A DNA stretch of 64,000 bases from Mucilaginibacter phenanthrenivorans (GCF_024721155.1 NZ_JAHVAP010000005.1:62001-126000), one strand, 5' to 3'; numbered from the stretch's first letter, positions 18,694 to 28,687 are shown. Notes: generated by a model from the sequence alone, not told the origin. Numbers and translations: made by a program.

Positions 18694-18760
18694 ACCATAG
18701 TCTATAGACCATGGACGATAGTTCTTGAATGATGTCCATGGTCTTTGTCCATGGACCATT
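18693..18760. repeat. Heptamer hairpin (GACCATA / GTCCATG words) between dxs and the Wzi-like gene
   Basis: Words GACCATA, GTCTATA, GACCATG, GACGATA, GTTCTTG lead into GTCCATG, GTCTTTG and related words. A perfect 11-base inverted repeat joins AGACCATGGAC (18706-18716) to GTCCATGGTCT (18734-18744). It sits at the convergent ends of two genes and is a candidate bidirectional terminator. Confidence 0.8.
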
Positions 18761-18769
18761 AACTTCCCA

Positions 18770-20377
18770 TCAATGTGCTTTATAACTCGCCAAATCGTTA
18801 TATAAACTTCTGAATGAGCTGCGCAGGCCTATTGTAAGCATTGCCGTTTTATCGTTAAACTGTGTATTCTTCTCGTCCCTAAATATACCGCCGAGTTCTA
18901 ATCTTAAATTATATTTAGGATTTAGCAAATAGCCAATCTTTCCTTCTAAATAAATCATATTGGTGGTTAATCCCTGCCCAATATAGTTACCGTTCTGTTT
19001 GGCCGGAGTGGTATAGTCTTCGAAGGGGTCCTTACCATAATTCAATCCGTTTATATCTAAACCGTAATGACCATAGTCAACCTCACCTGAAAAATCAAAC
19101 CTGTTGTACGAGTAATTTAACAAGGCTACTACCTCCCTGAAGTTTGCACCCCAGGGATGGGCAAGCATTTCGCCATTCTCGGTGTAGCTGATAATAGGGC
19201 CACGCTCTGAGTAGGTATAGGGCTTTGAATTATTGGTTTCAAGCAAGTAATTTAATCCCTTAACATCGAAAAGATCTGCGCCCCTTATACCAAGTTGGTA
19301 GCTGTATTTATTACGTGCGCTACCACCATTCGAAAAGAAATTTGCTGATTCAAATTCATCCAGCGCAAACTGGCCGTACGCCGTGATGCCGTCTGTTAGC
19401 TTATACTTGCTGGTAAAACCTATCAATGCATTATCTGGCGAGCCGTTTGATGCTTCAACAGGCCTTAAAAATATAACCGGATTTATGTACGAGAAATCAA
19501 ACGGGCGGGAGTGACCAGCATCATCCTTATTGTACCATATAACCGCGTCAAAGAATCCAAAAGAAAGCCTGTTGCTTACATTCCAGTCTAAATAATGAAA
19601 TACGCCGCCTTTACCCCTATTGTTCCCATTAGCGTCCAAATCTATAGGATCGTTAAAGCTGGCCCACATTGCCATGTATCTTACATTGCCTAATGTAGCC
19701 GTCAATTTAAAAAACGGGTATGGTGAAGCTACGTCAGACAACAACACCGAGCGATAGCCATCACCGATAAAAGTTTTATCCCGGCCCGCAGAAATATTTA
19801 AAAACTTAACCGGAGTGTACGAAGCAATGGCAGTAATATATTTCCAGTCGTAGCCGTTATCCTTATATGTTTTACCGTATGCTTGCCCAGGGATAATGCC
19901 GGTCTGGTTTATATACGTCGACAAATACTCGGGCGTTACCGCGCTGCTTAAATAGCCGGCTACATTATAATAAAATTTATTGCTAACACTACCGCCAAAT
20001 TGCAAACCCATTGAAGTGGTGCTGGTAGTTAGCTTTCCCTTAAAATCACGGCCGATATCAAAATCGGGAAGCAGATCTGCATAAAACGTTGATGCCGGGC
20101 TTTTGACATCTATTAAATGCTCAGTAAAAAGTTTTTTGTAGCCCCAGCTATGCGGCTTACCATCATCTCCATAATTCATTAATGAATCATAGTGATGTTT
20201 TAGCAATGAATCGTCTGCAAAGAATGGCTTTAGTGCACTATGTACCCGTGTTTTTGTTGAATAAACATCCGAATTGAGCTTTTGATAAAACTGGTATGAA
20301 TATTCCTGGTAAACAGATTGCGCCCGGGCAATGCCTGTTATAGAAAACAGCAATAAAATGGTAAATATTTTCTTCAT
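18770..20377 (-). CDS. Outer-membrane beta-barrel, Wzi / RemB-like capsule assembly family
   Basis: 535 residues: signal peptide (about 1-19, ending IARAQ), then alternating short strands with aromatic girdles through to the C-terminus (MLTIGLRSSFRSLYN). Features such as NISAGRDKTFIGDGYRSVLLSD and FSYINPVIFLRPVE are typical of the Wzi-type capsule assembly barrels, including RemB of gliding Bacteroidota. It would attach or export surface polysaccharide. It lies 33 bases from gmd on the same strand, which supports a polysaccharide role. Confidence is moderate for the family name. Confidence 0.75.
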   Translation of the reverse strand: MKKIFTILLLFSITGIARAQSVYQEYSYQFYQKLNSDVYSTKTRVHSALKPFFADDSLLKHHYDSLMNYGDDGKPHSWGYKKLFTEHLIDVKSPASTFYADLLPDFDIGRDFKGKLTTSTTSMGLQFGGSVSNKFYYNVAGYLSSAVTPEYLSTYINQTGIIPGQAYGKTYKDNGYDWKYITAIASYTPVKFLNISAGRDKTFIGDGYRSVLLSDVASPYPFFKLTATLGNVRYMAMWASFNDPIDLDANGNNRGKGGVFHYLDWNVSNRLSFGFFDAVIWYNKDDAGHSRPFDFSYINPVIFLRPVEASNGSPDNALIGFTSKYKLTDGITAYGQFALDEFESANFFSNGGSARNKYSYQLGIRGADLFDVKGLNYLLETNNSKPYTYSERGPIISYTENGEMLAHPWGANFREVVALLNYSYNRFDFSGEVDYGHYGLDINGLNYGKDPFEDYTTPAKQNGNYIGQGLTTNMIYLEGKIGYLLNPKYNLRLELGGIFRDEKNTQFNDKTAMLTIGLRSSFRSLYNDLASYKAH

Positions 20378-20410
20378 AATGCAGGTATGTAATTACTAAA
20401 ATAAGTTCAA

Positions 20411-21547
20411 CTATTCGAAATAGTTAAGTGTTGTAAAGCCGCCCTTTTTTAAATAGTCGTCCTTTTTTACAAGGTGCAGATCTGACTGCATCATATCGCT
20501 AACCAGCGCCTGCAGATCATATTTAGGGATCCAGCCCAGCTTTTCTTTTGCCTTGGTTGCGTCCCCAATCAACAAGTCCACCTCTGTCGGCCTGAAATAT
20601 TTCGAATCGATCTTTACTACTGTCTGTCCGAATTTCAATGCATCAGTATTTAATCCCAACTCTTCGGCCTTTTGCTGATCAATATCAATTATTACCCCAC
20701 GCTCGTGCTCATCCTTTCCGCTAAATTCAACCTCAATTCCAAGCTCACCAAACGACATCTTTATAAATTCTCTAACGGTTGTGGTTACGCCTGTAGCTAT
20801 TACAAAATCCTCCGCAACATCATGCTGCAGCATCAGCCACATGGCCTCAATATAGTCCTTTGCATGACCCCAATCCCTCTGCGCCGATAAGTTACCAACA
20901 TAAAGGCAATCCTGCAAGCCCATAGCGATTTTTGATGCTGCCCGTGTAATTTTGCGGGTGACAAATGTTTCACCGCGTACAGGGCTTTCATGGTTAAATA
21001 AAATCCCATTACAGGCAAACATGTTATAAGCCTCGCGATAGTTTACAATTATCCAATAACCATAAAGTTTGGCCACCGCATAAGGCGAACGCGGATAAAA
21101 TGGCGTGGTTTCGCTTTGCGGAACCGCCTGTACTAACCCATAAAGTTCTGATGTAGAAGCCTGGTAAATACGGGTCTTTTTCTCCAGCCCCAGTAATCTT
21201 ACCGCTTCCAGTATTCTTAATGTGCCGATACCGTCAGCATTGGCTGTGTATTCCGGCGTATCAAAGCTAACCTTTACGTGGCTTTGCGCCGCTAAATTAT
21301 AGATCTCATCAGGCTGAATCTCCTGTACAAGTCGTATTAAATTGGTGGAATCGGTTAAATCGCCGTAGTGAAGTTTTAGCTTTACATTTGGTTCGTGCGG
21401 ATCGTGATATAAGTGATCAATACGATCCGTATTAAATAACGACGACCTTCTTTTTATACCGTGTACTTCGTATCCTTTTTTTAGCAAAAATTCTGCTAAA
21501 TATGCGCCATCCTGCCCTGTAATGCCTGTTATTAAAGCAACTTTCAT
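20411..21547 (-). CDS. gmd: GDP-mannose 4,6-dehydratase
   Basis: 378 residues. Gmd converts GDP-mannose to GDP-4-keto-6-deoxymannose, the precursor of GDP-fucose and related deoxysugars. The Rossmann motif is [15 protein letters not shown], followed by the typical [18 protein letters not shown], the STSELYG segment and the catalytic YxxxK in [10 protein letters not shown]. fcl is not adjacent. It is the first gene of a two-gene unit with the Wzi-like barrel. Confidence 0.97.
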   Translation of the reverse strand: MKVALITGITGQDGAYLAEFLLKKGYEVHGIKRRSSLFNTDRIDHLYHDPHEPNVKLKLHYGDLTDSTNLIRLVQEIQPDEIYNLAAQSHVKVSFDTPEYTANADGIGTLRILEAVRLLGLEKKTRIYQASTSELYGLVQAVPQSETTPFYPRSPYAVAKLYGYWIIVNYREAYNMFACNGILFNHESPVRGETFVTRKITRAASKIAMGLQDCLYVGNLSAQRDWGHAKDYIEAMWLMLQHDVAEDFVIATGVTTTVREFIKMSFGELGIEVEFSGKDEHERGVIIDIDQQKAEELGLNTDALKFGQTVVKIDSKYFRPTEVDLLIGDATKAKEKLGWIPKYDLQALVSDMMQSDLHLVKKDDYLKKGGFTTLNYFE

Positions 21548-21744
21548 TAATAATATGGTGTAATATTTATATAACTACAATATTATCCAAATTAATTGTA
21601 AAAGCTTGCATTTGGGATGGGATGGTTTGAATTTTTTGTTTTTGTACTCCTATCTCAATCTTATAGACCAATCAATATATTTAAAAGTAACATTCCCCTT
21701 ACCCCCTCCAATCTCGCCACATCTTTGTTATCTTTACTTTACAA

Positions 21745-24700
21745 ATGATTCCATCTACTCCAAATAAATACAACGAAAAATTTCAGCAGGCTCTGGCCCA
21801 ACTTAACCCCGAGCAATTGGCTGCCGTTAACAAAATGGATGGCCCCGTTTTGGTAATTGCCGGGCCGGGCACTGGTAAAACACAGATCCTGGCTGCACGA
21901 ATCGGTAAAATATTAACCGAAACAGATGCCAGCGCACATGAAATTTTGTGCCTCACTTATACCGATGCCGGCGCTGTTGCCATGCGCAAAAGGCTTTTTG
22001 AATTTATCGGGCCCGATGCTTACCGCGTTAATATTTACACCTTTCACGCTTTTTGTAACGAGATCATCCAGGAAAACCTGGACTATTTCGGCAAGCTCAA
22101 TATGGAGGCGTTGTCTGATCTGGAGTCGGCGATGCTTTTCAGGGAATTGGTAGATGAATTCCCGAACGATCACCTGTTGAAACGATTTACCGGTGAGATA
22201 TATTTTGAAGCGCCGCGCCTGAAAAACCTTTTCTCGACCATGAAAAGCGAAGGCTGGAATGAGGCCACTATCGAAAGGGCGGTAAACGAATATTTAGACG
22301 ACCTGCCCAGTCGTGAAGAATTTATCTATAAAAGGGCAAACGCCAAAGCAGGGATAAATATTGGCGACCCCAAGCAAAAGGATATCGATAAGGCACACGA
22401 CCTGATGAAGAAATTGCTGGCCGCTGTAGGCGAATACCAGAATTTCGACAAAAAGATGAAGGCAAAGGGTCGCTATGATTATGACGACATGATCATTTGG
22501 GTGTTGAAGGCTTTCCGCGAAAATGAAGAACTTTTGCGCCGTTACCAGGAGCGTTACCAGTATATTCTGGTAGATGAGTTCCAGGATACCAGCGGGTCGC
22601 AAAATGAACTGCTAAAGTTTATGCTGAACTACTGGGAAACACCAAACGTTTTTGTTGTTGGTGATGATGACCAGTCGATCTTCAGGTTCCAGGGCGCTAA
22701 CATGAAGAACATCCTGGATTTTGCCAGCGATTATGTGAGCACACTGCAAACGGTGGTATTAAAGCATAATTACCGCTCCAATCAACACATCCTCGACATT
22801 TCAAAGGCGCTCATCAACAACAACCGGGAACGCTTGACCGCCCAACTTGCGCTTGATAAAAACCTAAAGGCGGCACACCCGCGTTTTGATACGTTAGTTG
22901 TAGCACCTGTTATAAACGAATACGAAAATCCAGGCAAGGAACTGGTTGATGTGGCCCATAAGATTAAAAAGCTATTGGAAAGCGGCACCGAACCGGGAGA
23001 AATAGCCGTGATCTACCGCAACCATAGCCAGGTTGAAGAACTGATCCAATACCTGGATACGCAAAACATCGCTGTAAACACCAAACGCAAGATAGATATC
23101 TTCACATTGCCATTCGGCGAAAAGATCATCAATATCCTTCGCTACCTGGCCATGGAAATGGATTCGCCTTATAGCGGAGACGAATTGTTATTCGAGATTA
23201 TGCATTATGATTTTTTTGACATCCCTCCTATCGAGATTGCCAAAGCAAGCGTTGCTGTATCCAAGGAGAATTTTGCCACATCAAGAAATAATGAGCCAAA
23301 AACCTCGCTGCGCCGCTACATCAGTGATATGAAGATTCCCGTGCAAACGGGTTTGTTTGACGAGGCAAAAAACCATGGCATGAAATTTTTGGTAAGCGAT
23401 ATCGATTACCTGCTAACCTATTCGGCCAGCAATACGCTGCAACAGCTTTTTCAGCAACTGATTGCCAAAATGGGCATTCTTAGATACATCATGCAGCAAC
23501 CTGATAAAGGCTGGTACATGCAGGTGCTCACCAACTTTTTTGATTTTTTAAAGGATGAAAGCCGCAAGAATCCGGATATAAAGCTGGCTGACCTGGTGGC
23601 AATGATCAAACTGATGAAAGATAACCAGATAAGGCTGGCATTAAACCAGATCATTTTTTCTGAGAATGGCATCAATTTTCTAACCGCTCACGGATCAAAA
23701 GGCCTCGAGTTTGAACACGTATTTTTAATTGGTTGCACTAAAAAGATCTGGGACAGTAAAGGCCGCAATTACGGGTTCAGCTATCCTGACACTTTAACAC
23801 AGGCTGCCGACGATGACATCGCCCAAAAGGAGGAATCGCGCAGGTTGTTTTATGTGGCGCTTACCCGTGCAAAGCAGCACTTGTTTATTTCTTTTGCCAA
23901 TAAGGATAAAAACGGCAAGGACCAGGAATCGTCTCAATTTGTGGGCGAAATTTTGGCTGATACAGATTTGCCGGTGCATTATCCAAAAGTTACCGAAGAT
24001 GAAATGATCGCTTTTACTGCCTTGCAATTCAGCGAGGCGGATAAACCGAAGGTGCAGTTGCTGGATACCAATTATATTAACCTGTTATTACAGGACTATA
24101 CGTTATCTGTAACCCACTTAAGCAATTACCTGGATTGCCCGCTAAGGTTTTATTTCCAGTGCTTAATCAGGGTGCCATCTGGTAAAAGCCCGTCGGCTAC
24201 GTTTGGGCAGGCTGTGCACTGGGCATTAAACAAGGTATTCAGAACCCTGAAGGACGATGGTAACGAATTCCCGCTCACCGAAGACTTCATAAAGGAGTTC
24301 CGCTGGTACATGTACCGTAACCGCGATTCATTTACCAAGGAAGAATTTAAATTAAGACTGGATTATGGCGAGAAGATCCTGCCGGACTATTACAACCAAA
24401 ACATTGAAGTCTGGAATAAAAACGCAGTTACCGAACGCAGTATAAAAAATGTGGAGGTAGAAGGCGTACCTATAAAAGGGAACCTGGATAAAGTTGAGTT
24501 TAACGGGAAAGAGGTGACTGTTGTTGATTATAAAACCGGTAAGCTTAAATATGCAAAGGATAAATTTACCAAACCAAACGATGAAAAACCAAACGGCGGC
24601 GATTACTGGCGCCAGGCCGTATTTTACAAGATCTTAATTGACAACGACCACACTATTGACTGGGAAGTAGTAAGCACCTTGTTTGAGTTTGTCGAACCCA

Positions 24701-24909
24701 TTAACGATGGCGAATATCATAAGGAAAAGGTCATCATCACTCCGGAAGATACTGAAGAAGTAACCAAACAAATTACGACTGTATATCAGAAAATAATGGC
24801 ACATGATTTTAACACCGGCTGCGGCAAAAAAGAATGTGACTGGTGCCATTTTGTAAAAAGCAACTTCAAGCAGGTTGGCAACGTTATGCAGGAAGAAGAA
24901 ACGAATTAA
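21745..24909 (+). CDS. UvrD/Rep-type helicase fused to AddB-like Fe-S PD-(D/E)XK nuclease
   Basis: 1054 residues. The SF1A helicase part has Walker A AGPGTGKTQ (Lys45), motif II VDEFQDTS (Asp277, Glu278), GDDDQSIFRFQGAN, TAHGSKGLEFEHV and RRLFYVALTRAKQHLF. The C-terminal third is a RecB-family nuclease: TFGQAVHWALN, GNLDKVEF and VVDYKTGK. Four Cys typical of an iron-sulfur staple are present: Cys798 (YLDCPLRFY) and Cys1026, Cys1031, Cys1034 in GCGKKECDWC. Probable role is DNA end processing in recombination or repair. It overlaps nothing and is followed after 5 bases by the M28 gene. Confidence 0.93.
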   Translation: MIPSTPNKYNEKFQQALAQLNPEQLAAVNKMDGPVLVIAGPGTGKTQILAARIGKILTETDASAHEILCLTYTDAGAVAMRKRLFEFIGPDAYRVNIYTFHAFCNEIIQENLDYFGKLNMEALSDLESAMLFRELVDEFPNDHLLKRFTGEIYFEAPRLKNLFSTMKSEGWNEATIERAVNEYLDDLPSREEFIYKRANAKAGINIGDPKQKDIDKAHDLMKKLLAAVGEYQNFDKKMKAKGRYDYDDMIIWVLKAFRENEELLRRYQERYQYILVDEFQDTSGSQNELLKFMLNYWETPNVFVVGDDDQSIFRFQGANMKNILDFASDYVSTLQTVVLKHNYRSNQHILDISKALINNNRERLTAQLALDKNLKAAHPRFDTLVVAPVINEYENPGKELVDVAHKIKKLLESGTEPGEIAVIYRNHSQVEELIQYLDTQNIAVNTKRKIDIFTLPFGEKIINILRYLAMEMDSPYSGDELLFEIMHYDFFDIPPIEIAKASVAVSKENFATSRNNEPKTSLRRYISDMKIPVQTGLFDEAKNHGMKFLVSDIDYLLTYSASNTLQQLFQQLIAKMGILRYIMQQPDKGWYMQVLTNFFDFLKDESRKNPDIKLADLVAMIKLMKDNQIRLALNQIIFSENGINFLTAHGSKGLEFEHVFLIGCTKKIWDSKGRNYGFSYPDTLTQAADDDIAQKEESRRLFYVALTRAKQHLFISFANKDKNGKDQESSQFVGEILADTDLPVHYPKVTEDEMIAFTALQFSEADKPKVQLLDTNYINLLLQDYTLSVTHLSNYLDCPLRFYFQCLIRVPSGKSPSATFGQAVHWALNKVFRTLKDDGNEFPLTEDFIKEFRWYMYRNRDSFTKEEFKLRLDYGEKILPDYYNQNIEVWNKNAVTERSIKNVEVEGVPIKGNLDKVEFNGKEVTVVDYKTGKLKYAKDKFTKPNDEKPNGGDYWRQAVFYKILIDNDHTIDWEVVSTLFEFVEPINDGEYHKEKVIITPEDTEEVTKQITTVYQKIMAHDFNTGCGKKECDWCHFVKSNFKQVGNVMQEEETN

Positions 24910-24914
24910 TCATC

Positions 24915-26267
24915 ATGAAAAACCTATTATCTATTATCGCAGTACTATTTGCTTTACAGGCATCTGCACAAACAACCATTAAACAGGACGCACCTATCAA
25001 ACAAATGGTTGAGGAAGTATCCGCAAAAAACATTGAAGCTAACATCCGCAAACTGGTAAGCTTTAAGAGCCGGCACACGTTGAGCGATACCACCAGCAAA
25101 ACCGAAGGCAGCGGCGCCGCCCGTAATTGGATAAAGGCCGAGATGGAAAAATACGCCGAACAATCTAACGGCAGGATGACGGTTCAGTTTGATACATTTA
25201 CCCAACCAAAGGGCGATAGGATTGATAAACCGGTACACCTTAAAAATGTGCTCGCTACTTTAAAAGGCACCGATCCTAACGACAACAGGGTTTATATTGT
25301 ATCGGGGCATTATGACTCAAGGGTTAATGACGTGATGAACGCAAACGCTGTGGAGCCGGGCGCCAACGACGATGCGTCAGGATCAGCAGTATCAATGGAA
25401 CTGGCAAGAGTGATGAGCAAATGGTCGTTCCCATCCACCATTATATTTATGTGCGTGGTTGGCGAAGAACAGGGCTTATATGGCTCCACCAACGTAGCCA
25501 AGCGCGCCAAAGCTGAAAAATGGAATGTTGATGCCATGCTGAATAACGACATTGTAGGCAATACCCATGGAATGGAAACTGATCTGAAGGATAACCGCAG
25601 CGTCCGTGTGTTCAGTGAGGGGATACCCTCAACAGCAGCAGGTAATGATCGTGAGATAAGAAGTTTAATATCCTTAGGTGGTGAAGACGACAGCCCCTCG
25701 CGCGAGTTGGCCCGCTATGTTAAGGAAACCGCGGAACGCTATGTAGACCAATTGGATGTAAAGCTCATCTATCGCCGCGACCGTTTCCTGCGTGGCGGCG
25801 ATCATGTGCCATTTCTTCAGCAAGGTTTCACAGCAGTACGGTTCACCGAGATGAACGAGGATTTTAACCGTCAGCACCAGGATATCCGCACTGAGAAAGG
25901 CGTTGACTATGGTGATCTGCCCGACTTCGTGGACTTTAATTATGTTCAAAAGGTAGCACGTATGAATTTATCTGTGCTGGCAAACCTGGCCCTTGCTCCA
26001 TCTGAACCGGAAAGTGTCGGCGTGGTAACCAGCGATCTCACCAATAAAACAACCTTAAAATGGGAAACCCCAAAGACCGGTAAAAAACCTGCAGGATATT
26101 ATGTGCTGATGCGCGAAACCACCAGCCCCTATTGGGAAAAGAAATTTTATGTGGAAGGTAACGGCTTAACGTTAGCCTACTCAAAGGACAATTATTTTTT
26201 CGCTGTGCAATCGGTTGATGAAAAGGGACATGAGAGTTTGCCGGTGTATCCGAAGCCGGTGCGGTAA
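24915..26267 (+). CDS. Secreted M28-family zinc peptidase
   Basis: 450 residues from the ATG at 24915, giving a signal peptide MKNLLSIIAVLFALQASAQ; a longer frame beginning at 24843 would lie inside the helicase gene. M28 zinc ligands can be placed: His and Asp in VSGHYDSR, Asp in GANDDASGSA, the Glu pair in VGEEQGLYG, Asp in NNDIVGN and His in GGDHVPFLQQG. The C-terminal 90 residues resemble a fibronectin-like fold (TLKWETPKTGKKPAGYYVL). It is an extracytoplasmic aminopeptidase or related enzyme. Its stop codon abuts a transposase-associated palindrome. Confidence 0.92.
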   Translation: MKNLLSIIAVLFALQASAQTTIKQDAPIKQMVEEVSAKNIEANIRKLVSFKSRHTLSDTTSKTEGSGAARNWIKAEMEKYAEQSNGRMTVQFDTFTQPKGDRIDKPVHLKNVLATLKGTDPNDNRVYIVSGHYDSRVNDVMNANAVEPGANDDASGSAVSMELARVMSKWSFPSTIIFMCVVGEEQGLYGSTNVAKRAKAEKWNVDAMLNNDIVGNTHGMETDLKDNRSVRVFSEGIPSTAAGNDREIRSLISLGGEDDSPSRELARYVKETAERYVDQLDVKLIYRRDRFLRGGDHVPFLQQGFTAVRFTEMNEDFNRQHQDIRTEKGVDYGDLPDFVDFNYVQKVARMNLSVLANLALAPSEPESVGVVTSDLTNKTTLKWETPKTGKKPAGYYVLMRETTSPYWEKKFYVEGNGLTLAYSKDNYFFAVQSVDEKGHESLPVYPKPVR

Positions 26268-26295
26268 ATTGTAGAGACGCAAAATATTGCGTCTC
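26266..26295. repeat. REP palindrome flanking the transposase, left copy
   Basis: The stem GAGACGCAA/TTGCGTCTC with loop AATA lies at 26274-26295 and is preceded by AAATTGTA. The preceding TAA is the stop codon of the M28 gene. It is the inverted counterpart of the copy at 26941-26970. Confidence 0.88.
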
Positions 26296-26326
26296 CCGCT
26301 TGCAATTCCCGATGTTTGTGCCTCCG

Positions 26327-26878
26327 CTATTTAAATAAATAATCCTCGTTATCACCGTTCAACAACCACTGCCGCGGATTATCGATTATATAATTTTTAA
26401 CGTTCATGTATTCTTTATCGCTACGAATAACACGATCATGATAGCGGGGCTGCCAAACGAATTCAATATAGTTAATAGTGGAAAATGTTTTAACCGAAGC
26501 CTTATAACCCCTTATTACAGAGCCAAGATTTTGACTTTGAACTCCAAATTTGTTTGGTTCCCAATTAGGCTTGTCCGGCTTATTAATAAATATGATGGCG
26601 TGAATATGATTGGGCATTATTACAAATTCGTCGAGTTCAACAAATGGAAAATGATCAGGAATGGAAATCCAATTTTCAGTTGCGACATTCCCAATTATAG
26701 TCGGACTTAAGAATGCGACGTCCTGCAAGTTTTCGTCCTCGCTGGAATCTATTTCTCCAAAATAATGTAATTTATCTTTGGTGCAAATTGTAATATAATA
26801 TAATGCATTTGATCCATAATCCCACCCAGTTAATCGTGTTGATGGAATACGATATTTACTTTTAAATTTATCATCCAT
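26327..26878 (-). CDS. REP-associated tyrosine transposase (Y1 HUH family)
   Basis: 183 residues. The HUH motif is MPNHIHAII (His91, His93), and the catalytic Tyr is probably Tyr163 in KNYIIDNPRQW, the usual Tyr-Asn-Pro arrangement. The N-terminal WDYGSNALYYITICT and EFVWQPRYHDRVIR are also family marks. Such single-domain proteins mobilise or maintain REP palindromes rather than carrying classic IS ends. The gene is intact and bounded by two GAGACGC palindromes in inverted orientation. Confidence 0.92.
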   Translation of the reverse strand: MDDKFKSKYRIPSTRLTGWDYGSNALYYITICTKDKLHYFGEIDSSEDENLQDVAFLSPTIIGNVATENWISIPDHFPFVELDEFVIMPNHIHAIIFINKPDKPNWEPNKFGVQSQNLGSVIRGYKASVKTFSTINYIEFVWQPRYHDRVIRSDKEYMNVKNYIIDNPRQWLLNGDNEDYLFK

Positions 26879-26940
26879 AATGATAGTGGATAGGTAAAGT
26901 AAATATAATGAAGAGATTGGATATAAAATAACATTGGTTC

Positions 26941-26970
26941 GAGACGCAAGATATTGCGTCTCTACAAATT
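26941..26970. repeat. REP palindrome flanking the transposase, right copy
   Basis: Stem GAGACGCAA/TTGCGTCTC with loop GATA at 26941-26962, followed by TACAAATTA in which TTA is the stop codon of the minus-strand permease gene. Confidence 0.88.
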
Positions 26971-27781
26971 ACTTCACACTTTTCCTGAGCACAATAAAAT
27001 ATCCCGCGATAAAAACTACCACCGCAATAACAAGGCTCACCCAGGTGTCTTTAGTAAGCAGGTCTACAGTAAAGTGAGGCATGGCGGACGGATGATTGCC
27101 GCCGTTTTTAGCTGGCCCCAAGGCTTTCATGGCCATCATAGGATGTGAATAAGGAAAAAGATAAGCGTATTGCCAGCTGTTGCCAGCCAAAATCCCTCCA
27201 ACAATTACGCATACAAACCCAATCCCCATAGGCTTTATAAAATCGCTGAACAAAAGGCTTAATAAAAATTGTATAGATAGAATTCCTAAAGAGGCCAGGA
27301 AAAATTTAAAGTAGATCTGCGCTAAAATACTGGCAATACTATATTCGCTAAACTTTAACGATGGCTTTATTACCCCTAATAAATTACCAAAGCCAATTGT
27401 AAACAATACAAACAATGCAAGGCAAAAGAATACAAGAAAAAACGCATAAAAGTATTTGGCTGCGTAAACTGATAGCTTTGATATTGGCAGGCTAAAAATG
27501 GTTTTCCAGGTATCAGCCTTATGCTCCAGGCTATTTACAGAGTAAGCAATAAAAATTATGAGCATAGGCATCAATAACAGCCCCATTACGCCTAGTATTG
27601 GTGCTGCAAACTTCAGCCAGAGTTCCATGCTCGAGTTATTGATTAACCCATCACTCTTATAAAAAAAGCCTATAAATACAAACAGGCACAACAATAGCGG
27701 CAGTAAAACAGCGCTCCAAAAACCCATGGTTTTGCGCGTTTTATAAAATTCGGACCGGAATGAGAGTATAAATCCTTTCAT
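26969..27781 (-). CDS. ABC-2 type transporter permease
   Basis: 270 residues with about six hydrophobic helices, an N-terminal cytoplasmic FRSEFYKTRKTMGFW segment typical of ABC-2 permeases and no periplasmic domain. It follows the ATPase gene after 6 bases and shares its strand, so the two form an exporter of the bacteriocin-immunity or lipid type. The substrate is unknown. Confidence 0.88.
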   Translation of the reverse strand: MKGFILSFRSEFYKTRKTMGFWSAVLLPLLLCLFVFIGFFYKSDGLINNSSMELWLKFAAPILGVMGLLLMPMLIIFIAYSVNSLEHKADTWKTIFSLPISKLSVYAAKYFYAFFLVFFCLALFVLFTIGFGNLLGVIKPSLKFSEYSIASILAQIYFKFFLASLGILSIQFLLSLLFSDFIKPMGIGFVCVIVGGILAGNSWQYAYLFPYSHPMMAMKALGPAKNGGNHPSAMPHFTVDLLTKDTWVSLVIAVVVFIAGYFIVLRKSVK

Positions 27782-27787
27782 AATTAT

Positions 27788-28687
27788 TTAGGCGTTTTGC
27801 GTGATGGCTAAGAATAATTTTTCCAGGTCCTGTTGTTGTTTGTTAATGCTGTATACCATGTAACCGTTTTGGTTTAACATGGCATTAATTTCGCCCATGC
27901 TTTCCTTTGAAGTATAAGGAACAAAAACATGATGGTCGCTAACTTCCGAAACATTGACATTATTCTTCTTTAAAAAATTAGCGGCCTCAACGGCCTGATC
28001 GGTTTCAATTTGTACCGACGGTTTACTTAATGCTTCCAGCTCCTGGATGCTGCCCTGGAACATCAGTTCACCATGATTGATGATGCCTACATGGGTAGCC
28101 ATCTTCTGAATTTCGGCTAATAAGTGGCTGGAGATAAAAACTGTTTTTTTGTACTCACCTGTTAGCTTCATTAGCAACTCGCGAATTTCAATGATCCCGT
28201 TCGGATCGAGGCCGTTGGTTGGTTCATCTAATATCAACAACTTCGGGTCGCTTAATAGTGCTAGAGCGATCCCTAAACGTTGTTTCATCCCCAAGGAATA
28301 TTGCCCTGCTTTTTTGTGAGCGGCATCCTGCAGGTGAACAAGCCTCAGCATTTCGTCGACCCTTGTTTCAGGAATTTGCAACAGTAAGGCCCTGTTCATC
28401 AGGTTTTCTCTACCTGTTAAATGCAGGTAAATAGCCGGCTGTTCAATCAGCGACCCAATTTGTGAAAGAATTTTTATGCGGTTGTTTTGCAGGTCGAGAT
28501 CAAAAATAGAAATGCTGCCTTCCTGTGTTTTTAGCAGGTTGAGCAGCAATTTTATGGTGGTAGTTTTTCCGGCGCCGTTTGGGCCAAGGAAGCCATAAAT
28601 ACTTCCTTCCGGAACTTGTAATGAAAGTGATTTTACTACGGTTTGGTTGCCAAAGGTGAAGGTTAGGTTTTGAGTATTAATTACCAT
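27788..28687 (-). CDS. ABC transporter ATP-binding protein
   Basis: About 299 residues from the ATG at 28685-28687; a TTG 8 codons earlier is less likely because the ATG is preceded by a purine-rich AAAGAAAAAG. Walker A is LGPNGAGKTTTIK, the signature is YSLGMKQRLGIA, Walker B is LLILDEPTNGLDP and the switch His lies in FISSHLLAEI. The C-terminal 80 residues match the domain found in bacitracin/lantibiotic-type exporters. The start overlaps the end of a small membrane ORF, so they are translationally coupled. Confidence 0.93.
   Translation of the reverse strand: MVINTQNLTFTFGNQTVVKSLSLQVPEGSIYGFLGPNGAGKTTTIKLLLNLLKTQEGSISIFDLDLQNNRIKILSQIGSLIEQPAIYLHLTGRENLMNRALLLQIPETRVDEMLRLVHLQDAAHKKAGQYSLGMKQRLGIALALLSDPKLLILDEPTNGLDPNGIIEIRELLMKLTGEYKKTVFISSHLLAEIQKMATHVGIINHGELMFQGSIQELEALSKPSVQIETDQAVEAANFLKKNNVNVSEVSDHHVFVPYTSKESMGEINAMLNQNGYMVYSINKQQQDLEKLFLAITQNA

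Larger units (their letters stand above)
26266..26971. mobile_element. Complete transposase-plus-REP unit
   Basis: The unit comprises the transposase gene and its two flanking palindromes (26266-26295 and 26941-26970). The outer ends agree as an inverted repeat of 17 bases with one mismatch (GTAAATTGTAGAGACGC against GTAATTTGTAGAGACGC). That repeat includes the stop codons of the M28 gene and of the ABC permease gene. Confidence 0.75.

Noticed and set aside
24843..24914. Upstream extension of the M28 peptidase frame
   Set aside because: These codons lie inside the helicase gene and would put 24 residues before a perfect signal peptide.
26438..26710. Plus-strand frame opposite the transposase
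   Set aside because: Antisense to the HUH region; no independent support.
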